In this document: positions 10,881-21,283 of the stretch, one piece after another
How the letters are laid out: each line of letters begins with the position of its first letter
Numbering within the stretch: position 1 is the first letter of the stretch
Origin: Acanthochromis polyacanthus
Lineage: Eukaryota; Chordata; Actinopteri; Pomacentridae
NCBI RefSeq assembly: GCF_021347895.1
Contig: NC_067119.1
Location: 3,546,534-3,610,533 of the forward strand
DNA length: 64,000 nucleotides
Reading direction: 5' to 3'
Program-made: the position numbers and the translations under genes
Notes under the pieces: generated by a model
What the model was told of the DNA's origin: nothing
Database searches by the model: none
The model's input: only the letters and a program-made list of their open reading frames with translations

Positions 10881-12440
10881 AAGGCGACTAAATCCTCTCA
10901 TGGTGCTGGGACATTAATAGCTCCAGTGCTACCAGTCCCACAGAAATACTGCAGCTAATCCACAATACATTTTCTGACATGTATGTACCTCGTACTGCCT
11001 ACTCAGTTATCACCTTTTAAACCTGTTAAGTCAACAATTTATCCATTAATTTTTGTTTAAAACAGAAACGTACTATGTGGAGATGAGCTTTTTTCTCTTT
11101 AACCGAACTACAGTAACCCGATGCAGAGTGACCGGCTGAAACTCAAAATCCTGCAAAAATCAGACTAAAACACAGTCGCCGGCGCTACAAACACCGCTCT
11201 TTCCAGGCTCCACTTCCTCTTCACCACGACAGTCTGGTAAAACAGCTGCTGCTCCGTCGCTGCCAACGAACGGGTTTCATGTCTGTGTTCGTGTTTACCC
11301 AACAAAGTGATTTATTTTAACAAATTGCAGCAATTAAGGAAGATTTTCCGAGTATGGGGGTTAATTAAGAGCCGCCCCTTATATTTACAAAGAAGATTAA
11401 TTCACAAAAATACAATTTGAAGCATTTTTTCAATCAAAAATACTGGAAGCATTCAGAGGTTTGGAGTTTGTGCCCCGGTGAATAATTTAATTTAATCATG
11501 CGTTAGAGTTTCCAACTGCTCACCGAACCGTCACAATAACTCAATGATGACAATTACGTTCCATTGTTCAAACGCAGGGCTGCAGATTAGCAGCCTCCCG
11601 TGTGAGTTCAGATGCTTTCCAGCAGATTTACGAGTCAAAAAAGAAATAAATAAAAATCAGATGAGCAGCCAAACACAGACGTACAAAAGCTGGCTAATTT
11701 TAGCTCTTAATTAAATTCTCCTCCTTTAGAATTTGTGATTGCAGACAATGTGGCGTTGTGCTAATCGGCTCCCAGATATCGGATCAGAAACACCTCGGCT
11801 GGTCCCCCCCCCCACGAGTGATTTTCTCAATTAGCGCAGCCAAGGTGTGCAGCGATCGGAGGGCAAGATGCGAATGGCAGCGAGCGACGGGCCCGTGTGA
11901 ATAACCAGAATCCGTTTTTAGCAGTAATCACATGCGCCGTCATGTGTTCATACCACATGCATGGATGTATGGAGGGCTCACACGCCTTCACTGCAGATCG
12001 TCATCCAGCAGAACGATTTCACAGCTTTTACAACCTCGTTTAGAGTCAAGATCAGAATCAGGAATATGATCAGTTTGACCCCGGAGTGACTGAAGAGATT
12101 AAGGTTTGATAACCGACATGTGACTGCAGACTGTGGACAAACAAGGCAAATATGAAGGAGTGGAGACACGAAAAGAGGTAAACAGGTTCTATAAATGGAG
12201 CTAATGAACATTTAGCATCCGTCAGTCAACGCAGCAGAAAAACAGTAAAGAACAAAAGAGATGAGGCTGATTTCCAACTGTAAAAATAAACTAGAGGTCA
12301 ATAACTACAGTATTTTGTGCTAAACTGCAACAGAATTTCTTGTAAAACTACTATAAAATAATGTCAGATGTAAAAGCATTACTATTATAATATAGTGTGA
12401 ATTTAACTAAATTAATTAAATACACTACTCTACAGTAGAA
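10881..12440. other. Unique non-coding DNA with a possible conserved regulatory block
   Basis: No gene was recognised. Bases 11310-11960 are unique, low in repeats and rich in TAATTA-type homeodomain cores; TTAATTAAGAGC at 11361-11372 recurs inverted as GCTCTTAATTAA at 11703-11714. A 48-nt open segment with splice-like borders lies at 12130-12177 (+) (AG before, GTAAAC after), too short to identify. Confidence 0.3.
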
Positions 12441-12466
12441 TATGAGGCTTATTGTTGAATACACAT

Positions 12467-13465
12467 CATGATGCTGCCACCACCGTGCTTCATAATGATG
12501 CTGCCACCACCGTGCTTCATAATGATGCTGCCACCACCATGCTTCATAATGATGCTGCCACCACCATGCTTCATAATGATGCTGCCACCACCGTGCTTCA
12601 CAATGATGCTGCCACCACCGTGCTTCACAATGATGCTGCCACCACCGTGCTTCACAATGATGCTGCCACCACCGTGCTTCACATCATGATGCTGCCACCA
12701 CCGTGCTTCACATCATGATGCCGCCACCACCGTGCTTCATAATGATGCCGCCACCACCGTGCTTCATAATGATGCTGCCACCACCATGCTTCATAATGAT
12801 GCTGCCACCACCATGCTTCATAATGATGCTGCCACCACCATGCTTCATAATGATGCTGCCACCACCATGCTTCATAATGATGCTGCCACCACCGTGCTTC
12901 ACAATGATGCTGCCACCACCGTGCTTCACAATGATGCTGCCACCACCGTGCTTCACAATGATGCTGCCACCACCGTGCTTCACAATGATGCTGCCACCAC
13001 CGTGCTTCACATCATGATGCTGCCACCACCGTGCTTCACATCATGATGCCGCCACCACCGTGCTTCACATCATGATGCTGCCACCACCATGCTTCATAAT
13101 GATGCTGCCACCACCGTGCTTCATAATGATGCTGCCACCACCATGCTTCATAATGATGCTGCCACCACCATGCTTCATAATGATGCTGCCACCACCATGC
13201 TTCATAATGATGCTGCCACCACCATGCTTCATAATGATGCTGCCACCACCGTGCTTCACATCATGATACTACCACCACCGTGCTTCACAATGATGCTGCC
13301 ACCACCGTGCTTCACAATGATGCTGCCACCACCGTGCTTCACATCATGATACTACCACCACCGTGCTTCATAATGATGCTGCCACCACCATGCTTCATAA
13401 TGATGCTGCCACCACCGTGCTTCACATCATGATACTACCACCACCGTGCTTCACATCATGATGCT
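12467..13465. repeat. Minisatellite array B, 27-bp units, about 37 copies, encoding a Tc1 motif
   Basis: About 1 kb of a 27-bp unit (AATGATGCTGCCACCACC + RTGCTTCAT/C) with a few 29-bp units containing CATCATG. Sub-variants (CATGCTTCATA versus CGTGCTTCACA) come in blocks, implying block duplication. On the minus strand each 27-bp unit is nine codons, MKHGGGSII. This equals the KHGGGS(I/V)M motif between the first and second catalytic Asp of Tc1-like transposases. Long open frames on both strands follow automatically from the multiple-of-three unit and are not evidence of a gene. Confidence 0.97.
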
Positions 13466-13928
13466 TCAGAAGAGCTACATTTGACTAACTTTGTTGACTA
13501 AGTTGTTCTTAAAATCATTTATTTGCACTTTTATTACTGCTTATAATTATGATGATAGCGTGTAATGAAATTTATTTACCACCAAAAGAAACTAAATTAA
13601 GTGCTGGTGCATGCAAACGAAAAATGAAATCAATAACCAATATAAAAACACACTACACAGAATTGTACTATTCAATTTAAACTATAAAAAGTGCTTTTGG
13701 TGCAAAGAAAAACTCAAACCAACTGTATAAATATCCGTTTAGTGTGTTTGTTAATATTTGGCTCTGGAAAGGTTTCATTCAGGATGACTTTAATCCACCT
13801 TATACAAGCGCTGCCATCTCACAGAGTGACACCCAGCCATGTCTAACCACTGTGTTCATGTATTCCATTTAACTCGATAAGGGGAAACCAGACATCTTTC
13901 TATCATATCCACTCAGTTTTCACTAAAG
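13466..13928. other. Unique AT-rich DNA, nothing recognised
   Basis: No coding frame, repeat unit or RNA structure could be supported between the minisatellite and the candidate exon at 13929. Confidence 0.4.
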
Positions 13929-14107
13929 AGGTCACTGAGCAAACGGAGGCAGCGACACAGAGTCACATGTTGAGGAGAGACATTAAAACACGGAAGCAGC
14001 ATGTGATATCATTAAAATGCAGACTGGAGGTCGCATTGACGGCCAACACAACACAACTCATGGCTCTGAAACATGAGATGAAGGCAATGGGAAATGTGGC
14101 ACTGGCA
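13929..14107 (+). CDS. Candidate orphan exon, coiled-coil-like
   Basis: The segment is open on the plus strand and bordered by an acceptor-like AG (TTTTCACTAAAG) and a strong donor-like GTAAGA. It reads VTEQTEAATQSHMLRRD, then KQHVISLKCRLEVA and QLMALKHEMKAMGNVALA, a charged helical sequence with heptad-like Leu/Val spacing. I do not recognise the family, and no neighbouring exon was securely found. It could be a decayed exon, part of a gene whose other exons lie outside the window, or chance. Confidence 0.3.
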
Positions 14108-14589
14108 GTAAGAACAACATAGAACGGTCCAACCAGAGTGATGGAACGAGAGAACAAACTGCCAAACCACACCCCTCCTTTTACCTTTTTAATTTTTCTA
14201 AAATCCATTAGCGCTGCAGCTAATATTTTGACTGAGGTCATTTTTATGTAATTTTTTGGAAACAAAGTGCAGAATTCTGTGGTTGCAGCTCAGGTTTTTG
14301 TCACTAAACTGAATATATTTGGATTTTGAACTGAAGGCCGACAAAACAAGACATTTAAAGACTCAGTTTGGACTCTAGAAAAACATTTTTCACGACATCT
14401 CAAAGAGAAAACAGTTAGCCAAGAAGGTAGTAGGCAGAAGCAACAATGGAAACAGCATTTCATGTCACACCTTATTCTCAAAATATTTCACAGATGCACT
14501 TTTGCACAGTCGTCTGATCTTCATCTCACGAGCAGAGGTCAGTTCCCAACACAATATGGAACGCTAACTGAAAATCACATCATCCCAGC

Positions 14590-14990
14590 AAGTATCGAAA
14601 CACAGCTAATGCCAACAGAAACAAGACACAAAACAACACAAATAAGACACAAAACAACACAAATGAGAAGAAACAACACAATCAAGACATAAAACAACTA
14701 AAACCAGACACAAAACAAGAGAAATGAGACAAAGTAACACAAAATGACAAAACAATGCAAAACAAAACACAAAACACTGACACAAAACAACACAGACAAG
14801 ACACAAAAACATACAAACAGGAAAAAATAATAAAAACTAGACACAAAACTATATAAATGAGAAAAAACAACACAAATGAGACACAAAATGAGGAAAACAA
14901 CAAAACAAAAACCCATCACATAAAGACAAAAAATATATACAACACAAGCGAGACACAATACCATACCAATGAGAAAAAAACAACACATAT
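14590..14990. repeat. Degenerate minisatellite (ACACAAAACAACACAAATGAG family)
   Basis: Units of 18-22 bp such as AGACACAAAACAACACAAAT repeat across 400 bp. The minus-strand Phe/Cys/Leu/Val-rich frames in the same place are translations of it. Bases 14108-14590 and 14991-15747 have no supported gene. Confidence 0.75.
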
Positions 14991-15747
14991 TTTAAGGAAA
15001 CATCCAGCTTCTACAAGGGAATTTGCCATTCTTTTACACAGAAAATCATCTCCAGCTCACATCCAACACCAGAAATCTGCTTTCAGACTCTGTTTCACAC
15101 CAAAAAAACAAATGCAAAACATCACTTTTCTTTTTTTTAATAAAACAGCATCACACAGCAGCAAGATCCAGACTGTCTCCACACAACAAGGAACTGTGTG
15201 TAACTTACACAGCTGGTACAGCCGTGACCTAAACGCTTATTACAACCTTCTGATGTGTCATTGTGATTATACAAGGCTTCATTAACTGTTTTCTGTGAGC
15301 AACTTTCTGCACAAATTCAATGCTTCTACTGTGGCATTTAGCCTTGAGCTCAGGCTGAATCAGCACCATCAAGACTGTAGATATGATTTCATATTTTAAG
15401 CATATCAAAAAAAATGTTAGTTTCCACAACAGCAGCTCTATTACCTTGTCAAAGTCCTGCAAAGGGCATCCACTCTTTCTCTCACACTGAATAAAACTTA
15501 ATATGCTCATATTTCTTTACTTTTAATTGCTGTCTGTTCAGTGTAAAGCATTGGCAGCGTTTGCCTCCAACCTAGAGATTCTGTGATTTCTACATATAGA
15601 TATACAAACAAAACACAGTGGGAGACAAAAAATTACGAGCGTTTCATAGCAGCTTCAACAGGCGCCCATTTTTGTATTCACATATCCTACTTATATCTAT
15701 AACTAATGCAAAAACAAATAGCCAAAAAGTCATTTAAAAACACGTAC

Positions 15748-15819
15748 CACTGCTGTGAAGTCACCTCTTGGACTCTTAAAGCCTCTTCCAATCATCCCAA
15801 TGAGTAAATATTCCGTCCT
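15748..15819 (-). CDS. Candidate 72-nt exon on the minus strand
   Basis: A 24-codon open segment (RTEYLLIGMIGRGFKSPRGD + FTAV) is bordered by CCCCTCAG before and GTACGTG after, both good splice signals on the minus strand. It contains an ATG. It lies directly downstream of a YY1-type/CpG promoter-like block at 15860-16350. The product is not recognised. If real it would be the first coding exon of a minus-strand gene; no second exon was identified. Confidence 0.3.
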
Positions 15820-15859
15820 CTGAGGGGAAAAACGACTGTTGACTCGTTTCAAAGCTGTT

Positions 15860-16350
15860 TCCGCTTTGTGACCAAATCCAAGATGGCGGCCCTGCATCGA
15901 AAGCAACAGTTAGCGCCGCAAAGCTAATGCATGCTAACGGCGGCTAACAGGGAGCTAACTCGCATTTCTACGGTCATAAAAATGATGCAGAAACTCAACA
16001 ACGGTTCAAATTAACGCTACAGCACGACGCATACTTATATAATGTAGTGAGATGTCCAAGGTAAAGTTTGCAACGACGTTAAACAGCGAGGGGAAAATCG
16101 CTTTGTGAAGCAGCTGCAGCTAGTTAAACAGCGCTTACCTAATATTTAGCTCAGCGTCTTCTGGTCCTTTTGAAACAAATTAACTCCGTTTCGCTGTTTC
16201 TCTCGTGTTCGTTGCATTTTCTATGGTTCATTTTTGATATTTGCTGCGTGTTAAGAGCCTGAACTCAGTGAATAATTCTTTGATAACTCAGTGACACCTG
16301 CTGCTGTCTGCTTTGTGACTCCTGAACTTTGACCTTCAAGTGACGTCAGC
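15860..16350 (-). promoter_or_regulatory. Candidate CpG-type promoter with YY1 motif and CRE
   Basis: CCAAGATGGCGGCC at 15878-15891 is a textbook YY1 site (AAGATGGCGGC). The palindromic CRE TGACGTCA lies at 16341-16348. Between them are several CpGs and a splice-donor-like GTAAGC on the minus strand near 16140. YY1 sites are typical near transcription starts. The strand is uncertain: the YY1 motif reads on plus, the exon-like segment on minus, so a bidirectional start is possible. Confidence 0.4.
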
Positions 16351-16457
16351 AATTAAATTCAGTCAACAAAAAGTTAAAGAATTAGTTTAAAGTGTTACAA
16401 ATAAAAAATACTGGAGGCAGAACAATTATGAAATAGAAAAGTAAATCCAAAAATACG

Positions 16458-17129
16458 CTGACAGTCAATAGAAACTTTGAGACCATATTTTTCAACATAA
16501 TTTTTATTTTGAAGCCCGAAATTGGATTTTCTTTATATGAATTATTTGTTAAGCATATTGGCATACAGAATCAAAAATCTAAAGTTTCAAGAATGATTTC
16601 AAAATAAAGAATTTCACAAAAGAAAACGTCACCTGCCAAACACAAAGTCACAACAGTCAATACCGAGTATGGCCTCCATTTGCTTGGATGCAGGCAGCAG
16701 TCCGTCGGCGCATGCTTTGGACCAGGCTTCTGATTGTGGGTTGGGAACAGCCCATACGCCTGGATACATCACTGTAGCTCAAACCGGCCTCCACCATACC
16801 CAGTGCCCGGAGACGTTGTTCATGTGATAGACGCGGCATGATGCTGTTCACTGGACTAACAATGGGGGCCTTTTTTGGGCCTTTATAGAGGCCTTCAAAC
16901 CCCATTCTCACATTGTGCAGATACTCACTGAGTATTGCTTGGTGTGTATTTAGTTCACTTTTGCAAAGTGACCAACCCATGTGCAATGAATCATGACAAA
17001 ATGACAACTCATCATTATCTCCACTACCAGGGCACTAGATCATCAGTAAATCCACAATGAATAATTACAAGCCCCCTACAAGTAGAATTCTGTGTACATT
17101 TCTACCTCAAAGTTTCTATTGACTGTCAG
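16458..17129 (-). mobile_element. Internally deleted Tc1-like transposon with 24-bp TIRs
   Basis: A perfect 24-bp terminal inverted repeat (CTGACAGTCAATAGAAACTT + TGAG) lies at 16458-16481 and 17106-17129, with TA-containing flanks (TATA on the right, TACG on the left). The 672-bp element carries a short minus-strand transposase remnant. Its length is far below the 1.3-1.7 kb of an autonomous Tc1, so it is a non-autonomous deletion derivative. Confidence 0.88.
16657..16839 (-). CDS. 60-residue fusion of Tc1 transposase N- and C-termini
   Basis: From the ATG at 16839 the frame reads MPRLSHEQRLRALGMVEAG and SYSDVSRRMGCSQPTIRSLV, the first helix-turn-helix of a Tc1/mariner-type transposase. It then passes directly to MRRRTAACIQANGGHTRY, the family's C-terminal signature, and stops. 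The whole catalytic DDE domain (more than 200 residues) is missing but the reading frame is preserved across the deletion. Such a product could at most bind DNA. Whether it is expressed is unknown; the in-frame junction may be chance. Confidence 0.75.
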   Translation of the reverse strand: MPRLSHEQRLRALGMVEAGLSYSDVSRRMGCSQPTIRSLVQSMRRRTAACIQANGGHTRY

Positions 17130-18299
17130 TATATTTTAAAAATGAAAAAACTGAAAGCAGTAAGTCTTTGCATTTGAGATTTTAATCTTTATAAATAACT
17201 TTATATATATATAATATATAGAGAGAAACATTCTTATTTTTCTTTTTGTTTGAATTACCCTACATTTTATTCTTTCATTGTTCGATTCTATAGTTAATGT
17301 TACCCTCAATTTGAATATTTCATCTTCATTTAGTTTATTTTATAGATATCGACAAAAGCTTCAAATTCATTACATTTCATTTTTATTTCTCTTTCCCATG
17401 ACAACATTACGTTTGGCACCAAAAATGCAAAATACATTCTTAGAATAAAACAAAACTGGATTAAATCAAAGCAATCAATGATGAGAAGGTGGAGTCACAG
17501 ATTACTGATTTAAATGTTTGTTTCTCAGTTAATTTTCTATTAATTTCAGACTAAAACCAACGAGAAATGAAGCAGTTTTCCATCTTAGGCGTAGCAACGT
17601 TAAACATGCAGCCTCAGACTGAACTCGCGTCCTAAAAACCTCAAACCTGGTTGCATATTTTGCATTGATCTGTTAAATCCCAGCCGCTACAGAGAGGCTG
17701 ACACTTTAAATCAGAGTCTTCTTCAGGTTTCACGTCTCCGTACTTCATCTGAACACGTCTGCTCCAGCTGATGGATGGTGTTTGCGGAGCGCTGATGGAT
17801 CTGGTGGATTGTTGTGTCTTTACGTTTTATGAAATCATAACAGATTCGTCACAGAGAGTCTGCAGAGATGACCTCCTCTTCCAGACAAAAATCAACCTTT
17901 ATTTTAACAGTCGGAATAAACGGAGCGAAAACAAACTTCCAAAAGTGTGTTTCTAATGTTTTCACTGAAGCGCTCACACTTACTCTGATGCATCGTCTGT
18001 CTGTGTTGACTTTGGAACAGGAGTCTGTTCTGTATAGTCGAGGGGTTTTTGAAAGATAAAAGTGAAATATCTGTAAATTTTATCAGTCGACCAACTGGAG
18101 ACAAACAAATAATTGAAGCTAACATTAAACGTTTGTAGAGCTACATATTCAACCTGAAAACTGGAAAATACTCACATTTTGCTCCATTAGATTGGACATT
18201 TCCAGCTAAATGTCTTTTCTTTTGAGCTCATATAACATAGTTTAAGGGTTAAATTAATTCATTAAATTTGGAATTTAGGGTCATAATTTACCAAACCAA
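17130..18299. other. AT-rich non-coding DNA
   Basis: No supported gene. Short open frames at 17771-18125 on both strands overlap and have no recognisable motif. Confidence 0.4.
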
Positions 18300-18432
18300 C
18301 ACCATTATTTATTAAAGGAGACTTGAAGCTACCGTTTGTGACCATAAACTCATCTGGAAAACATTTACCGAGGAAACAAATCAAGTGAGAAGTCATTTTC
18401 TCATTGACTTCTATAGAATTGTTTGCAGAGGA

Positions 18433-18447
18433 GTCGCCCCCTGCTGG
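18433..18447 (-). promoter_or_regulatory. CTCF-like core motif, copy 1 of 5
   Basis: GTCGCCCCCTGCTGG; its reverse complement CCAGCAGGGGGCGAC fits the CTCF core CCASYAGRKGGCRS at all but one position. The other sites, in the same orientation, are 18584-18599, 18748-18762, 19114-19128 and 19274-19288. Binding is not demonstrated. Confidence 0.45.
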
Positions 18448-18583
18448 TTTGTTGAGATAAAAGTGATTTTTAACCATTGTGGCAAGTTAAGGGGGTAGTT
18501 TTTGGTTCCACTTAGGAGCGACGTCACATTTTGGATCATATTTAGAATCGTAAAGAAGTACTATACGGTTCTGTTTGAGGAGG

Positions 18584-18599
18584 AGCTGCCCCCTGCTGG
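18584..18599 (-). promoter_or_regulatory. CTCF-like core motif, copy 2 of 5
   Basis: AGCTGCCCCCTGCTGG, one substitution from copy 1 (GCTG for GTCG at the 5' side). Confidence 0.4.
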
Positions 18600-18747
18600 C
18601 TGGTAGAGCAAATGCGGGGTTAAAAGGGATTTTTCAACTATTTTGGTGAGTTAAAATTGTAGGTTTTGGTTCAACTTAAGAGTAACATCTCCTTTTCTTG
18701 TCACATTTTGGATTGTATTTAGAATAATATGTATGCACGTTTGCAGA

Positions 18748-18762
18748 GTCGCCCCCTGCTGG
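18748..18762 (-). promoter_or_regulatory. CTCF-like core motif, copy 3 of 5
   Basis: GTCGCCCCCTGCTGG, identical to copy 1. Confidence 0.45.
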
Positions 18763-19113
18763 CTGGCAGAAGGAATGCAGGTTGAAGAGTAATTTTCAAC
18801 TACTTTGGCGAGTTAAGAGTGTTCAAGTAGGTTTCTCTTTATGGATAGTTGCAATGTTTACATGAAATTTGTGTGGTACAAGTTAGTTTTTCATGTTTTA
18901 TTTTGTCATTAATGAATTTAGATCATTTTTATGACCACATATAATTGTTTTTCAGACAAGTAGCGGCACTGTTTTCAGTTATATCGAGCTGTTTTTGATG
19001 TGTACTTTCAGTTTGTGCGTTTGTACTGGACCATAAACATTTAACGAGGAAACAAATCAAGTGAGAAGTTGTCTCATTTTCTCATCAACTTCTATAGAAA
19101 TCTGTTTGCAGGA

Positions 19114-19128
19114 GTCTCCCCCTGCTGG
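19114..19128 (-). promoter_or_regulatory. CTCF-like core motif, copy 4 of 5
   Basis: GTCTCCCCCTGCTGG; the CpG of the other copies is changed to CT, which would weaken the match. Confidence 0.35.
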
Positions 19129-19273
19129 CTGGTTGAGAGAATACAGGTTTAAAAGTGATTTTTAACTATTCAGCCAAGTTCAGAGTGTAGTTTTTGGTTC
19201 TACTTAAGCGCAACGTCACATTTTGGATCATACTTAGAATCGTAAAGAAGTACTATATGGTTCTGTTTGAGGA

Positions 19274-19288
19274 GTCGCCCCCTGCTGG
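19274..19288 (-). promoter_or_regulatory. CTCF-like core motif, copy 5 of 5
   Basis: GTCGCCCCCTGCTGG, identical to copies 1 and 3. Confidence 0.45.
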
Positions 19289-20049
19289 CTGTTACAAAAA
19301 AAGCAGGTTTGAGAGTAATTTTAAACTATTTTGGCGAGTTAAGAGTGTTTTTGTAGGTTCCTCTTCAGAGACAGTTGTAATATTTAGATGGCAGAAGTTA
19401 GCTTTTCATGTTTTACTGTCATTAATCATTTTAGATTTAATCTTATGATCACATAGAAGCAGAGATGAACTAAATCGGCATTGTGCTGCATTTATATTGA
19501 GCTGTTTTTGTGTGTATATTTTACCTGAACTAAATCTGTGTTGTGTTTTTTTCTGTTTTCTCAATAACAGATCATTTCTAAGCTGACAAACAGGATTTAT
19601 CCATTTTTAAACAAACAAAAACAGATGTTTTACTGAGTTTACGTTGAAAACTCCGGCCACAAAGCTTGTTCTGCTTTTTAACAGATAATTCTGTGTGTAG
19701 CTGCAGCACAAAGGTGTGTTATTTGATGTCCCGGTTGATGTACGACCTCCTAATCCTCCCGCCGTCACACCGAAACATGTCCTCACCTGACAAATGGAGC
19801 TTCTTATCTTCATCTTTACTTACTTTGGACCGACTGAGTTCAGCTGAAACTGAATCTTTCGACACGTTAAAGAGTTCGTCTTGTTTATCAAACAAACAGG
19901 TGCATGATGGGGGAAAAGAAAGAAAGAAGCGGTTTAAAGGAACAGATTTGGGAGAAAAAGCTCCTTCGTTTGCTGGTGTTAAATTAAAGGAATCAGTTGT
20001 ACATTTGGGACTTTAATCTTTGAAAATGTAAGCGTTTCATTCTTGCAAA

Positions 20050-20740
20050 TTAATGACATAGTTCTTAAAATATGGTTTTTTTTGTAAATCTGTGAGTGAT
20101 CTCGCAAATGTAAAACTTTAAGAGAATGTTCCAGTTTTTTCTCGTAAATCTATAACTATTATAAGAGTATCTTAAAATTGTCTTATTTTTTTCATTCTGG
20201 TCAAATTTACAGATGTTTTGGACCTGTTTTTTTGGAAATATCTGGATATTCTTGGAGAGATTCTGGAAATTCTCAGAAAACTGAGACATTTTGGACAAAT
20301 TCAGAATAATTCTGGTCAAATTAACAGTTTTAAGTCATTTCTGGTTTGGTTTTTGGGTCATTTTAGACATGTTTTGTTATTTTGGTCAACTTTTGAATAA
20401 TTTATCTTTTTTTTCAATATCTGTGGGCAGATTTTGGGTTATTTTGGTCAAATTGATGGATGTTTTGGGCAACTTTTTTGGAAATCTTTGGGTAATCTTG
20501 GAGAAATTCGGTACATTTCTGGACAATTAATAAGACATGTTGGACAAATTTTGAATAATTTTCTCGATTTTTTGAATGACTATGGACAGATTTTAAGTCA
20601 TTCTAGTCAAATTAACAGTTATTTTGGACAAGTTTCATGTGATCATGGAAATATTTGGGTAATCTTGGACAAATTCTGTACATTCCTGGACAACAGACAT
20701 TTTGGACAAGTTTTAAATTCATTTTTTTAACGGAACATTT
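20050..20740. repeat. Degenerate minisatellite (TTTTGGACAAATTTTGAATAATT family)
   Basis: Phrases such as TTTGGACAAATTCAGAATAATT, TTTTGGTCAAATT and GGACAATT recur at roughly 25-40 bp. The same vocabulary returns in intron 3 of the gstt genes (for example 30480-30640 and 49480-49770) and at 62700-63190, so this is a dispersed low-complexity family. Bases 19451-20049 and 20741-21283 hold no supported gene. Confidence 0.7.
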
Positions 20741-21283
20741 CCCCCAAACTTTGGTTCCATTATCTAGTGAGGGTGTTTGTTTGTAAGTATAAAAGAATTC
20801 CCTCCAACACTTCTGAGCAGGTTGGTTGATGTCATTAGAAGGAAAATAGTTTTAGTTTAGTCTCCTTACAGCCTCGATGGTCCTGAACCGACACAGTTCT
20901 TCCTCCTGACTTTACCCAGAATCCTCATGTTTTTAGATTTAGCAGGCAGACAAAGATCCTCAGAGCTGCTGATGTAGATCTTGTCAGGTTAAAATCAGGT
21001 CTTGTTGGTGTTTTTTCTCTCCTCTCTGAAGGAAGCTCCTCATCACTCCAAATGAAGTGACAGATGTGAAAGTTTCCTTCAGTCTGCAGCTTTTTTCTGT
21101 CCTATAAAGGCAGAAACTCTGAGATTGATGGACTCTGGGAGGTTCTCCTTCACGTCTCGTCGTCGTCTGAACTCCTGCCGACAGAAAAGTGGCTGATTTC
21201 CATTTTCCGCTGGGCTGGGTGAAGTTACTGCTTTTTTTGTGACATAAAAAGGGGGTTAGTGGGTCAGCTGTGGTTCTGAAAGC

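Larger units (their letters stand above)
18300..19450. repeat. Tandem duplication about 690 bp with internal 150-170 bp sub-repeats
   Basis: The block ACCATAAAC..GAGGAAACAAATCAAGTGAGAAGT at 18342 returns at 19030, followed both times by ACGTCACATTTTGGATCATA.TTAGAATCGTAAAGAAGTACTATA in the same order. Inside, the phrase GTCGCCCCCTGCTGGCTGG returns every 150-180 bp (five in all). Confidence 0.85.

Noticed and set aside
12449..13266. Long open frames on both strands encoding MKHGGGSII or MMLPPPCFI repeats
   Set aside because: They are the automatic result of a 27-bp tandem unit without stops; there is no start context, non-repeat domain or codon bias.
12467..13465. CRISPR-like array
   Set aside because: Units are contiguous with no unique spacers, the DNA is vertebrate, and the unit is a Tc1 coding motif.
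16238..16350. Reading the CRE and YY1 block as the start of the gpr21 transcript
   Set aside because: It is 15 kb from the receptor ATG with no connecting exon visible; kept only as a candidate host-gene promoter.
19666..20016. 116-codon plus frame (NMSSPDKWSFLSSSLLTLDRL...)
   Set aside because: Ser/Lys-rich with an overlapping opposite-strand frame, no family resemblance and no splice context.
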